DNA of 19,159 bases, from assembly GCA_035542755.1 (NCBI GenBank), contig DATKKU010000042.1, positions 1 to 19,159 on the forward strand, in the 5' to 3' direction. Position 1 is the first letter of the stretch. The number at the start of each line of letters is the position of its first letter. The translations under genes were made by a program, and so were the position numbers. Below are positions 5,776 to 13,940 of this stretch, piece after piece. The notes below the pieces were generated by a model. It was not told the DNA's origin and searched no databases. It was given only the letters and a program-made list of their open reading frames with translations. This DNA comes from RYN-425 sp035542755. GTDB lineage: Bacteria; Patescibacteriota; Saccharimonadia; Saccharimonadales; UBA10212.

Positions 5776-7845
5776 ATGCAGCAGGATTTCGAACTTTATA
5801 TCCTTAAAGACCAGCTTACTCGTGAAGATTGGCTGAACTTTTATAGAGCCGTATCTCAGTACAGCGGCCTACTTGCCAGATTTGAACTTACCTTTGTCTG
5901 CACAGACAACGTAATCCGTTTTTTTATCAGCAGCAGCAAAGACTTGAGTGGTTTGTCCAACAATATTGAGGGGATTATCCTGCGACCGGTGGAAAAAAAG
6001 GAACTTGAGACTCCGCCCACTACCACGAAAGAAAGAATGGTCCAATTTGTGCCCGGCGGCAACATACTTGATCTTAAAGAAAAATACGCTGTCAAACTCG
6101 GGAAGGATTTGAGCTTTGCGACTTTTAAAATCAGAACAATCGGCCAACAGAAAGCCACCGTTAATGCCAGCCTCTACTTTAAAAACAAGGCCGGCCGTTA
6201 CTCACGTGCCGATAAGCGCATTTTTGCCTTCCCGGTTCATCTATTTGCGATTGATTTTGCCAGCAACACGCATTATCTAAAAAAGTCCGCGCCCAAATAC
6301 CTTAATCTGGAAAAAACTCTTAACATTCTATCCAGTGATAGCCAAGACGCCCTGTTTGAGGTCGACGCCTTCCCGTATTTTTCTAACAACTACTATCTAA
6401 AGCTCACAGGTTACGAATTTGATAAACACTCTTTCATAGTCGGAGCTAGCGGAAGCGGCAAATCCAAGCTAATTAGTTTGCTAGTAGACCGTCTTAGCCA
6501 CACTGCCATGAAAATGAACTACCGGGTCATAGTAATTGACCCGCACGCCTCCATAGCCGAAGACCTGCAGTACATAGCTGATAGTAAAATCATAAACTTT
6601 AGCAGCGAGAGCACCGAGCTGTTTTCCGGTGCCGAGGCCGATATTACCGCTGCTACCGAGTTAACAGCCACTTTATTTAAGTCGCTTCTAACAGATCAGT
6701 TTAATCCGAAGATTGACCGGGTTTTGCGCTTTAGCTTGTTTACGCTTTTTACGGCGCAGGCTATGACTTTAGACAACCTAAAGCGTTTTTTGACGGACAT
6801 AGAGTTCCGAAACCAAATAGTCAGCCATGTCTCAGGCTATGTACCTGCCAATATCGCCAAGTTTTTTGGCGCCGATTTTAACGAACTGCGGACCAAGTAT
6901 TACAACGAGGCCGTACTGCCGCTTGTATCGCTCGTGGACGAGATGGGACTTCAGCCCGGCTTAGTCAACGAGGGCGACATATCTCTTAATAAAACCATTC
7001 AGGACCATTTCTTGACGGTCTTTTCTCTCAATAAAGTAAGTATGGGCGAGAAGGTAGTTAAGACAGTCGCCGGACTACTAATTCAACAGATTTTTCTTTT
7101 GGCTCAAGCTCGGAGTTTTGGTCAAAAAGTGATATTAATTATTGACGAAGTGTCGGTAATTCAAAATCCGGCCATTGCCCAAATCCTAGCCGAGGCTCGC
7201 AAGTTTAACCTTTCCGTCATACTGACTCAACAATACTTTGGTCAAGTAGAGAAAGACTTGCGGGACGCAATCTTTGCCAACGTTTTTAACTACTACACTT
7301 TTAAAGTATCCGAAGAAGATGCCCGGGCGTTGGAGGGCAATTTAAACATTGAGTTGCCCAAGGAACTGGTTGAGCAAGAGCATGCCAAAGGCCTGAAAGA
7401 GGAAGACGTTAGAGTCAAAATTATGACCGAACTACACCCCAGAGAATGTCTGGTCAGGGTCTTAGCCAACGGCCAGGTAATACCCTGCATTAAAGCTCGT
7501 ACAATGGACGCGCCGACGGACACCGGAAGCGGGAACATGCCAGAAAAACTGCAGGCCTATAAGCAAGCTAAGTTGCCGGTCAAGTTCCAGGAGGATCAAT
7601 TACAAGCTGCCGATAAACCAGACATTGCTGCTCCGTCCGCACTGTCCAATCATACAAAGGTGCCTAGCAGTAATAGTCCCACAGAGCATCTGGCTAATAA
7701 GGCAAACGTACCGGCGGCACTGGGCCGCGGGGCAATCGCTTCGGCTAAAGCCGCCCATAGCCGCGGCAAACGAAGTTTTAATCTCAGTGAGCTACTGGCC
7801 GAGCACTCCTCAAGCCGCTTAAAAGTTAATAAAAAGAAGGATTAG
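5776..7845 (+). CDS. HerA/VirB4-like (DUF87-type) P-loop ATPase
   Basis: 689 residues, no transmembrane segment seen, so cytosolic or peripheral. Residues 1-200 are an N-terminal domain of alternating strands and helices. The ATPase core has Walker A GASGSGKS (223-230), IVIDPHA (about 252-258), Walker B KVILIIDEVS (451-460) and VILTQQY (about 481-487), the usual order in the FtsK/HerA superfamily, including VirB4 and TraG-type motors that drive DNA or protein transfer. Residues from about 575 on are polar, Pro/Ser/Ala-rich and end in a basic tail (KVNKKKD), probably disordered. It heads an apparent operon with the next two genes (5 and 15 bp gaps). A role as motor of a pilus or secretion system using the pilins at 3-782 is plausible but unproven; a HerA-like DNA translocase is the alternative. 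Confidence 0.85.
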   Translation: MQQDFELYILKDQLTREDWLNFYRAVSQYSGLLARFELTFVCTDNVIRFFISSSKDLSGLSNNIEGIILRPVEKKELETPPTTTKERMVQFVPGGNILDLKEKYAVKLGKDLSFATFKIRTIGQQKATVNASLYFKNKAGRYSRADKRIFAFPVHLFAIDFASNTHYLKKSAPKYLNLEKTLNILSSDSQDALFEVDAFPYFSNNYYLKLTGYEFDKHSFIVGASGSGKSKLISLLVDRLSHTAMKMNYRVIVIDPHASIAEDLQYIADSKIINFSSESTELFSGAEADITAATELTATLFKSLLTDQFNPKIDRVLRFSLFTLFTAQAMTLDNLKRFLTDIEFRNQIVSHVSGYVPANIAKFFGADFNELRTKYYNEAVLPLVSLVDEMGLQPGLVNEGDISLNKTIQDHFLTVFSLNKVSMGEKVVKTVAGLLIQQIFLLAQARSFGQKVILIIDEVSVIQNPAIAQILAEARKFNLSVILTQQYFGQVEKDLRDAIFANVFNYYTFKVSEEDARALEGNLNIELPKELVEQEHAKGLKEEDVRVKIMTELHPRECLVRVLANGQVIPCIKARTMDAPTDTGSGNMPEKLQAYKQAKLPVKFQEDQLQAADKPDIAAPSALSNHTKVPSSNSPTEHLANKANVPAALGRGAIASAKAAHSRGKRSFNLSELLAEHSSSRLKVNKKKD

Positions 7846-7850
7846 TAGGT

Positions 7851-8543
7851 ATGACTAAACAACAAGCTCAGACTGTGCTTGATAAAATAATCGGTCAGAT
7901 CTTCGGCTATAAAAATGGCCTAAGTCTGGAACAATTTATGCAAAAGTACTGCTTTGATATTCGTTTACCAAACCAGGTTAACGACTCCACCACCGGCAAA
8001 GAGACCTGGGCGCAATCCAGCAATCCAACTAAATTTATTACTGTTGAGAATGCTTGGGCACGCGAAGATTGGTCCATGATGCCGCGCCGTGATATCAAGA
8101 CTGTTGAAGACATTCTCGTCGCCTGGGAAGAAGTTAACTACACGGCCACAGAAAGATACCTAGACTCAGCTAATGTGGCCGAATCAGACAACATCTACGA
8201 ATCGGAAAATGTCTATCGTTCGCAGGATATTCACACCTCTAAAAACATCCTTTTTTCTGATGGGGTTTGGGATAGTGAATTTTTGGTAGCGACTCAACGC
8301 TCTAACAGCTCAGCTTTCTGTGGGCGTCTAGAGGATAGTACAGAATGCTCCAACAGCTTTGAGGTATCTTGGTCCAAAAAAATTACAAATTCATTTTTTA
8401 TCCACGACTCTGCCGACCTGATAGAGTGTATGTTCTGCTCGCACATAACCAGCAAGCAGTACTGCATCGCCAACATGCAATTTAAAGAGGATGAGTACAT
8501 GAAGCTCAAAGACGAAGTAGTTCGCTGGATATTGACCAACTAA
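7851..8543 (+). CDS. Beta-helix-like protein with C-terminal YCI motif
   Basis: 230 residues, no signal peptide. Residues about 1-100 are globular (MPRRDIKTVEDI resembles a conserved turn). From about 105 to 205 short units of about 6-8 residues repeat, with Ser/Asn followed by Val/Ile (SANVAESDNIYES, SENVYRSQDIHTSKNIL), as expected for a solenoid or right-handed beta-helix. The end, CMFCSHITSKQYCIANMQFKEDEY, fits a family common in CPR genomes whose C-terminus reads K-x-Y-C-I-x-N-x-x-(Y/F)-x-x-x-E-Y; these are often annotated as hypothetical or, misleadingly, CaiB/BaiF. Function unknown. The ATG is 5 nt after the ATPase stop, with AAGGA about 10 nt upstream inside the ATPase end, so the two are probably translationally coupled and work together. 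Confidence 0.8.
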   Translation: MTKQQAQTVLDKIIGQIFGYKNGLSLEQFMQKYCFDIRLPNQVNDSTTGKETWAQSSNPTKFITVENAWAREDWSMMPRRDIKTVEDILVAWEEVNYTATERYLDSANVAESDNIYESENVYRSQDIHTSKNILFSDGVWDSEFLVATQRSNSSAFCGRLEDSTECSNSFEVSWSKKITNSFFIHDSADLIECMFCSHITSKQYCIANMQFKEDEYMKLKDEVVRWILTN

Positions 8544-8558
8544 TCAAGGAGGCTATAT

Positions 8559-8951
8559 ATGGAAGACAGCGTTTTTACTAAAATTATCAAGGGCGAGATT
8601 CCTTGTACCAAGATTTACGAAGACCAATATACTTTCGCGTTTTTAGATCACAATCCCAAAGTTCCGGGCCATACTCTGGTAATTCCTAAAAAGCAGGTGG
8701 CCTATGTCTGGGAGTTATCGGACCAGGACTATCAAGCACTAATGGCCAGCGTTAAAAAAGTCGCCAACCGTATAAAAGATGTGCTGCAACCAAAGTGGGT
8801 AGGCATGCAGGTTGAGGGAGTAGCCGTACCCCATGCTCATGTTCATGTCTTCCCTTTCAATAGCCCCGAAGAGTATCATCGGCTGCCAGTTCCGGGCCAA
8901 TATCTGCCTGAGGAAAAGCTAGCTGAACTGGGCAAAAAACTAGCCTTTTAG
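8559..8951 (+). CDS. HIT-family nucleotide hydrolase/transferase
   Basis: 130 residues. The N-terminal SVFTKIIKGEIPCTKIYED, then FLDHNPKVPGHTLVIPK, and the catalytic histidine triad HAHVHVFP (about 93-100) define a HinT-type HIT protein. These cytosolic dimers hydrolyse nucleoside phosphoramidates and acyl- or aminoacyl-AMP. Length is typical. It has a strong Shine-Dalgarno AAGGAGG 8 nt before the ATG, which sits 15 bp after the preceding gene, so it is the last gene of the operon. Its last codons (LAF-stop) lie in the 14-bp sequence repeated beyond the structured insert at 8952. Confidence 0.93.
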   Translation: MEDSVFTKIIKGEIPCTKIYEDQYTFAFLDHNPKVPGHTLVIPKKQVAYVWELSDQDYQALMASVKKVANRIKDVLQPKWVGMQVEGVAVPHAHVHVFPFNSPEEYHRLPVPGQYLPEEKLAELGKKLAF

Positions 8952-9075
8952 CCGGCTTCGCTTCGCCTCATGAGACACCCACATCGTGGGTTTCTCATCG
9001 CGCCGGGCACGGAATAAATCCGTGGCTCGGGCTGCTCTTCCCGAGATATGTGCAGTCAATCAACTAGCCTTTTAG
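8938..9075. repeat. 110-bp structured insert flanked by 14-bp direct repeats
   Basis: AACTAGCCTTTTAG occurs exactly at 8938-8951, overlapping the HIT gene's last codons, and again at 9062-9075. The 110 bp between (8952-9061) hold three stems: ATGAGA-c-ACCCAC/GTGGGT-t-TCTCAT (8980-9009 region), CACGGA/TCCGTG, and CTCGGG/CCCGAG. Flanking repeats around a hairpin-rich, non-coding core look like a small non-autonomous mobile element with a target duplication, or slippage duplication of a gene end. No coding capacity is seen. The stems may also act as terminators for the operon. Confidence 0.6.
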
Positions 9076-9085
9076 TACAAAATTC

Positions 9086-9130
9086 TTGGCATGAGGCCCC
9101 CTATATTGGTATCATAAGGCTATTAGGGGG
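9086..9130 (+). promoter_or_regulatory. Promoter and inverted-repeat operator of the XRE-HAD gene
   Basis: TTGGCA (9086-9091), 18-bp spacer, TATCAT (9110-9115). The inverted repeat CCCCCTA (9097-9103) and TAGGGGG (9124-9130) encloses the -10, and its right arm is also the ribosome-binding region. The position fits an operator bound by the encoded XRE-type domain, giving autoregulation; this is inference. Confidence 0.5.
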
Positions 9131-9141
9131 TGGTCGCCAAA

Positions 9142-9993
9142 ATGGATGAAAAGGCGCTAGGCAGACGTTTACAAGAGGCCCGGCGCAAGGCCAATTTAAC
9201 GCAGCAGGAGCTATGCCAGAAGGCTGGCTTGTCTTATTCCACGCTAGCCAAAATTGAGCGCGGCGCCATCCGCTCGCCGTCAGTCTTTACTGTGGCATCA
9301 ATTGCAGCAGCTACCGGTGTACCGATGGAGGAATTGCTAAATGTTGAGTTGTCTGCCAGTAGCACCCCCGCCACCGTTGAGAAAAAGCGTTCCAAGACCG
9401 GTATCAGCTTCGTCTATCTGGATGTAAATGGCGTCTTGGTCCGTTTTTTTCACAGGGCCTTTTCTCAGATTGCCAAAGAAACAGCTATCGGTGCCGATAC
9501 AGTAGAAACACTGTTTTGGCGCCATAACGACGCGGTTTGCCGCGGAGAACTGTCGTACGCCGATTTTAATGCCTTTTTTACGCGTGAGCTTAATATGCCC
9601 AGCTTTGACTGGAAAAAGTACTACATGGACAGTGTAGAGCCCATGCCAGGAGTTGGCGAGCTAGTTACTTGGCTTTCCGAAAATTACCGACTGGGGTTAC
9701 TGACCAACAATATGCCTGGCTTTACTCACGAACTACTGTCTACAAATCGCATCCCCAACGTTAACTACGACGTAATTATTGATTCTTCGGAAGTCAAAGC
9801 CATCAAACCGGAAGATAAGATTTATGAAATTGCCAGCCAGCGGGCCGGGGTTGAGCCCCAAGAAATATTGCTAATAGACGATGGCCGCACCAATTTAATG
9901 GCAGCCGACCGACTCGGCTGGCACGTCCTCTGGTTTGACGATTACTATCCCGAAGAAAGTCTGGCCCGCGTCCGCCAAGCCCTAGAATTTTAA
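9142..9993 (+). CDS. XRE-type HTH / HAD phosphatase fusion protein
   Basis: 283 residues. Residues 4-66 are an XRE/Cro-type helix-turn-helix (LGRRLQEARRKANLTQQELCQKAGLS then TLAKIERG). A linker follows, then a HAD-IA-like hydrolase: motif I DVNGVL (94-99, with Asn at the place of the second Asp), a helical cap, motif II LLTNN, motif III Lys in AIKPEDKIY and motif IV LLIDDGRTN. HAD enzymes of this type remove phosphate from small metabolites; the Asn variant occurs in active members. A fused DNA-binding domain suggests a sensor that ties metabolite or phosphate state to transcription. The start was set at ATG 9142, 8 nt after the GGGGGTGG site; a GTG lies 12 nt upstream. The stop overlaps the convergent valS stop by 3 bp. 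Confidence 0.88.
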   Translation: MDEKALGRRLQEARRKANLTQQELCQKAGLSYSTLAKIERGAIRSPSVFTVASIAAATGVPMEELLNVELSASSTPATVEKKRSKTGISFVYLDVNGVLVRFFHRAFSQIAKETAIGADTVETLFWRHNDAVCRGELSYADFNAFFTRELNMPSFDWKKYYMDSVEPMPGVGELVTWLSENYRLGLLTNNMPGFTHELLSTNRIPNVNYDVIIDSSEVKAIKPEDKIYEIASQRAGVEPQEILLIDDGRTNLMAADRLGWHVLWFDDYYPEESLARVRQALEF

Positions 9994-12575
9994 GCCTCTA
10001 CCATTTTGGAGAAAGCATCAATTTCTGACTGAATCTGAGCTAGAAGCTGCTTTTCCAGCTCTAGCTGCTGTTGGCTTTCAGCCACAATTTCTTTGGGTGC
10101 TTTACTAACATAGCCCGGTGCGCTTAAGCGCGTTTCTAATCTGTCAATTGCTTGTTGTCGCTGGGATTTTTGGTCAATCAGCTTGTCAATGTAGGCTTTG
10201 GCAGCGCCAGTATCAATGTCCAGCCAGCAGTCAAAACCGGCTACATTTAGGCGCATGCCCGCGGACTTGGCAGCTGGCGATTCAATTACTTCCCCCAGCC
10301 CGCCCAATCGTTGAATCAACTGGACGTTATTAGTTATGACTGCCGAGTCTCTAAAATAAAGCTTGGGTTTTGCGGTCTTAATCACGCCGCCAATACGGCG
10401 AGCCTCGGTTATTAGCTCAACCAAGCTTTGAAAATCATCAGCTTTTTGACTATCAAAACTGCGTTTTTCTGGCCATCTCTGGACAATCAACATTGAGTCG
10501 TGGGCCCAAGCCAGGGTCTGCCAAATTGTCTCGGTTACAAACGGTGCAAACGGGTGGGCCATCTTTAACGTCAACTCCAACACACTGCCCAACACACCTA
10601 AATTGGGTGTTAGTTTGCTGGCCTCAATGTACCAATCGGCTAAATCGTGCCAGACAAAATTATATAAAAGCTCGTAGGCTTCGCTGAGCCTGTAAGCCTC
10701 AATAGCCTTGGAGATCTCACTTGCTGTCTCCCCTGCCCTGCTGATAATCCAGTGGTCAGCCATGGACTCTGGCTTGGCATCGGTTCGCAAATTGTGCTGG
10801 TCGCCAACCTTGTCCTCAATAAATCTGGCAACGTTCCAAAGCTTGTTACAAAAATTGCGGGCCTCCTCCACCCTTCGTCCGTCATAACCCCTGTTAACCG
10901 CTGGCGAACGGCCAGCCAGCAGGCCCATACGCAGCGCATCAGAGCCGTGCGTGCTGACAATCTCCATAGCGTCAATCTGATTACCGAGGGATTTGCTCAT
11001 TTTGGCACCACCTTCGGCTAGTACTAAACCGTGGATATAAACATCAGCGAACGGCAGCTTGCCGGTGGTATAAATGCCCAGCATCATCATGCGGGCCACC
11101 CATTGGTGCAAAATCTCGCCGGCCGTTTCCATAAGACTGGTCGGGTAAAACTTCTTAAAGTCCTCGCTATCGGGGTAATTTAGGGTGGCATAGGGCCAAG
11201 AACTACTAGAAAACCAGGTGTCAAAAACGTCCGGGTCGCGCTTATATTTCTTACCTTCAACCTCAATAACTTCCTGATTCACGCGTTTATCAAATATCCA
11301 ATCCTCCGAATCAGCCACATTCTGAAAAGCCGGGATTGGTATCCCCCAAGCAATCTGTCGGCTAATGTTCCAGTCTTTCAGTTCATTAAGATAGCGGATT
11401 AGCTGAGTGCGCTTACTATCCGGGTAAAACTTAACTTCGTTCCTCTTTAAGGCTTCCAAGACCGGCTTTTTGAGATTTTGCATGTTCACAAACCACTGTT
11501 CTAGCGCTAGTGGCTCAATTACCGTACCGCACTTATAACACTTACCAACCGAGTGGGTATAATCTTCAATACCGCGCAGAAAACCTTTTTTATCAAGTGC
11601 TTCGGCTACGGATTTACGAGCTTGCAGCACAGTAAGACCCCTGAATTCTTTGGGGACATTGTCGCTCATCTTGCCCTCGGTGGTAATTAGTTCTATAAGG
11701 GGTAGATTGTGGCGCCTTGCTACTTCAAAGTCATTGGGGTCGTGAGCTGGCGTAACAGTCACCACCCCTGTTCCGAAGGCCATATCAACGTGTGCATCAC
11801 CAATAATTGGGATAGGGGTGTCTGGCACAAGTGGTTGGAGGGCTTGCTTGCCAATTAAATGCTTATAGCGTTTGTCTTTAGGATTGACCATTAGCGCCGA
11901 CTGGCCCAATTTAGTCTCTGGCCTGGTGGTGGCGATTACCACTTCCCCGCTGCCGTCGGCCAGCGGATAGGCAATATGCCAAAGCTTGGTAGCTTCTTCT
12001 TCGTGAACGACCTCTATATCGGAGAAGCTAGTACCGTGAAAAGTACAGTAATTGACAATCCGCTTACCCCTGTAAATCAAACCATCATGCCACATCTGTT
12101 GAAAGGTGTTATAGGCCTGGTCCACAACTTTGCTGTCCAGCGTGTAGGTAAAGCGCGTCCAGTCGCAGCTGGCGCCCAAAGCCCGAATCTGTGACTGAAA
12201 GTTGTGCTTATTTTGCTCTACGAAATCCCAGACCTGCTTGTATAACTCCTCTCGGCTGAAATCAAACCGGCTCTTCCCTTCCTTGTTCAAGCGTTTTTCA
12301 TAAACTACCCAGGTCTCAAAACCGGCATGGTCGGCGCCGGGCACAAATAACGTTGGCTTGCCCTGCATGCGGTTATAGCGGACTATGGTGTCTTCAATGG
12401 CCAGAGTTAGGCCAAAACCAATATGTAGGTTGGCGTTAGCATTGGGTGGCGGCATAACAATGCTAAAATAGCCTTCCCCGCCCCTGTCAACCGGAATAAA
12501 GGCTTGATTTTGCTCCCAAAGGTCATAGATATCGGCTTCGTATTTGTTGGGCTCGTAAGCTTTAGGTAACTTCAT
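9990..12575 (-). CDS. valS: Valyl-tRNA synthetase
   Basis: 861 residues, normal for the family. It charges tRNA-Val with valine and proofreads misactivated threonine, in the cytosol. Visible motifs: MPPPNANANLHIGF (41-54, the HIGH signature as HIGF), the editing-domain ATTRPET (215-221), GTGVVTVTPAHDPNDFEV (268-285), a Cys pair CYKC (346-349), DWNISRQIAWG (401-411), FDTWFSSSSWP (451-461) and KMSKS (525-529). An anticodon-binding helical domain follows, then a C-terminal coiled coil (about 795-861) that binds the tRNA. The 5' leader contains a 13-bp helix that masks the start codon. No terminator is seen; it ends against the XRE-HAD gene with overlapping stops. Confidence 0.97.
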   Translation of the reverse strand: MKLPKAYEPNKYEADIYDLWEQNQAFIPVDRGGEGYFSIVMPPPNANANLHIGFGLTLAIEDTIVRYNRMQGKPTLFVPGADHAGFETWVVYEKRLNKEGKSRFDFSREELYKQVWDFVEQNKHNFQSQIRALGASCDWTRFTYTLDSKVVDQAYNTFQQMWHDGLIYRGKRIVNYCTFHGTSFSDIEVVHEEEATKLWHIAYPLADGSGEVVIATTRPETKLGQSALMVNPKDKRYKHLIGKQALQPLVPDTPIPIIGDAHVDMAFGTGVVTVTPAHDPNDFEVARRHNLPLIELITTEGKMSDNVPKEFRGLTVLQARKSVAEALDKKGFLRGIEDYTHSVGKCYKCGTVIEPLALEQWFVNMQNLKKPVLEALKRNEVKFYPDSKRTQLIRYLNELKDWNISRQIAWGIPIPAFQNVADSEDWIFDKRVNQEVIEVEGKKYKRDPDVFDTWFSSSSWPYATLNYPDSEDFKKFYPTSLMETAGEILHQWVARMMMLGIYTTGKLPFADVYIHGLVLAEGGAKMSKSLGNQIDAMEIVSTHGSDALRMGLLAGRSPAVNRGYDGRRVEEARNFCNKLWNVARFIEDKVGDQHNLRTDAKPESMADHWIISRAGETASEISKAIEAYRLSEAYELLYNFVWHDLADWYIEASKLTPNLGVLGSVLELTLKMAHPFAPFVTETIWQTLAWAHDSMLIVQRWPEKRSFDSQKADDFQSLVELITEARRIGGVIKTAKPKLYFRDSAVITNNVQLIQRLGGLGEVIESPAAKSAGMRLNVAGFDCWLDIDTGAAKAYIDKLIDQKSQRQQAIDRLETRLSAPGYVSKAPKEIVAESQQQLELEKQLLAQIQSEIDAFSKMVEA

Positions 12576-12676
12576 CCCGTTAGAAATCCAATCCCCTGCC
12601 CGCCGGCCGAACGGCAGAAGTTATATCCTACAAAGTAACTATTTCTAACGGGATTCATAGACTGTTCATCAGTATA
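12575..12676 (-). promoter_or_regulatory. valS promoter and leader with start-codon-masking stem
   Basis: On the minus strand TATACT (plus 12671-12676) gives a leader of about 89 nt. A perfect 13-bp inverted repeat, TCCCGTTAGAAAT (plus 12575-12587) and ATTTCTAACGGGA (12641-12653), pairs the 5' end of the leader with the bases directly before and including the A of the AUG. An inner GCCG/CGGC stem lies between. If formed, the helix would hide the initiation site, so another structure or factor may be needed to open it. Confidence 0.6.
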
Positions 12677-12720
12677 ACAGAGGTGCTACCTCGTCCACCA
12701 GCCTATCAGTTATTCACACT

Positions 12721-12767
12721 TTTCATATGAAACTGGGCAACTTCCAACAAAGCCTTTTCGTATGAAA
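12721..12767. repeat. Two palindromic repeats 35 bp apart
   Basis: TTTCATATGAAA (12721-12732, a perfect palindrome) and TTTCGTATGAAA (12756-12767) have 11 of 12 bases in common and start 35 bp apart, about three helical turns. They lie in the 285-bp gap between valS and tsaD, upstream of the valS -10, and look like paired operator sites. The rest of the gap is AT-rich and shows nothing else clear. Confidence 0.4.
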
Positions 12768-12860
12768 GACCGCCAAAAAAAGACTAAAAAATATTTTGTT
12801 TTCCCAAACGTTTTTGTTTTCAGATTAATTATAGCAACGCTGTCCAGATAACGCTAGCGC

Positions 12861-13916
12861 TTACATACTAAGCGAGGGGTCAATATCCAGCGTGTCTATA
12901 TCCGATGGCGAGATATTCTTGGACTTATAGAAGGCTAAGGAGGCTACCATGGCGCCGTTGTCAGTACAGAGGCCTACATCTGTGTAATCTACCCCTGTTT
13001 TCAAGCGCGTTTTTACGAGCCTGCGCAGGGGTTGACTGGCGGCCACGCCGCCGCCGATAACAACCGAGGCAGGGCTGTAGTCCTGAGCAGCCTTTTCTAA
13101 GGTGTTGACTAGAGATTCCAAGGCAGTTGCTTGAAAACTGGCCGCCAAGTCGGCTTTTTGGCGCTCGCTAAGGAGTTCTGGCAGGGCCGAAGAGGGCAGG
13201 GTATAGTCTTTGCCAACCGCCGTCTGAGCAGCCCGCAAAACTGCCGTTTTGAGCCCGGAGAAACTAAAGTCATAACTGTTCCGTATCTGGGCTCTGGGCA
13301 GCTTAAATGCGCTAGGATTGCCCTTAATGGCCATTTTTTCAATGCTGGGGCCGCCGGGGTAGGGGAGGCCAAGCATTTTGGCCACCTTATCAAAGGCTTC
13401 GCCGACGGCGTCGTCCAAAGTTCGGCCGATAACCTTGTAATCGTCGTGATTTTTCAGATAAATCAGGTGGCTATGACCACCTGAAACAATCAACGCTAAC
13501 AGGGGTAGGGCAGGGGGTTTGGCGGGTAGTTGATAGCTAGCTGGGCCCGAAGTTATAAAATTAGCATAAATGTGGGCCTCCACGTGGTTGATGGCATACA
13601 GGGGTTTATTGAGAGCCTGGGCCAATGTTTTGGCCGTCACTACGCCCACCAAAAGACTGCCGCCGAGGCCTGGTCCGTAAGTGACGGCAGTAGCATCAAT
13701 GTCATTCCAGGTGCACTTGGCGCTATTCAAGGCATCCTGAATGACAGGGGTAATTACCTCTAGGTGGCTGCGAGCGGCAATTTCCGGCACGATGCCGCCA
13801 AAAGCGATGTGCAAGTCTAAGCTGCTGGCAACGGCGTTACTAAGCAGTCTTTCGCCATTCTCCACCACAGCTGCCGCGGTCTCGTCGGCGCTGCTTTCAA
13901 TTCCCAGAATTCTCAT
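12861..13916 (-). CDS. tsaD: tRNA N6-adenosine threonylcarbamoyltransferase
   Basis: 351 residues, full length. It transfers the threonylcarbamoyl group to A37 of ANN-decoding tRNAs, working with TsaB, TsaE and TsaC-made substrate. Motifs: MRILGIESSADETAAAVV at the start, EIAARSH, YGPGLGGSLLVG, the metal-binding pair H111-VEA-H115, VSGGHSHL, TLDDAVGEAFDKVAKMLGLPYPGGP, GVAASQPLR and CTDNGAMVA. Upstream in-frame codons would extend the protein by 32 residues into the murE start, but the family begins at MRILGIES, so ATG 13916 was chosen. A TATACT on the minus strand ends 9 nt before it and is shared in part with murE. No Shine-Dalgarno is seen. Confidence 0.96.
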   Translation of the reverse strand: MRILGIESSADETAAAVVENGERLLSNAVASSLDLHIAFGGIVPEIAARSHLEVITPVIQDALNSAKCTWNDIDATAVTYGPGLGGSLLVGVVTAKTLAQALNKPLYAINHVEAHIYANFITSGPASYQLPAKPPALPLLALIVSGGHSHLIYLKNHDDYKVIGRTLDDAVGEAFDKVAKMLGLPYPGGPSIEKMAIKGNPSAFKLPRAQIRNSYDFSFSGLKTAVLRAAQTAVGKDYTLPSSALPELLSERQKADLAASFQATALESLVNTLEKAAQDYSPASVVIGGGVAASQPLRRLVKTRLKTGVDYTDVGLCTDNGAMVASLAFYKSKNISPSDIDTLDIDPSLSM

Positions 13917-13925
13917 CAGATGTAC

Positions 13926-13933
13926 AGTATACT
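13926..13933. promoter_or_regulatory. Shared palindromic -10 for tsaD and murE
   Basis: The palindrome AGTATACT gives TATACT on both strands (plus 13928-13933, minus 13926-13931). The plus -10 ends 7 nt before the murE ATG and the minus -10 ends 9 nt before the tsaD ATG, so both mRNAs should be leaderless or nearly so and the two promoters must compete for polymerase. Clear -35 boxes are not seen. Confidence 0.6.
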
Positions 13934-13940
13934 TAAAGAC

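Noticed and set aside
12576..12700. T-box riboswitch upstream of valS
   Set aside because: GGTGGACGAGG on the minus strand faintly resembles the T-box sequence, but the conserved motif is not present and it lies upstream of the predicted start.
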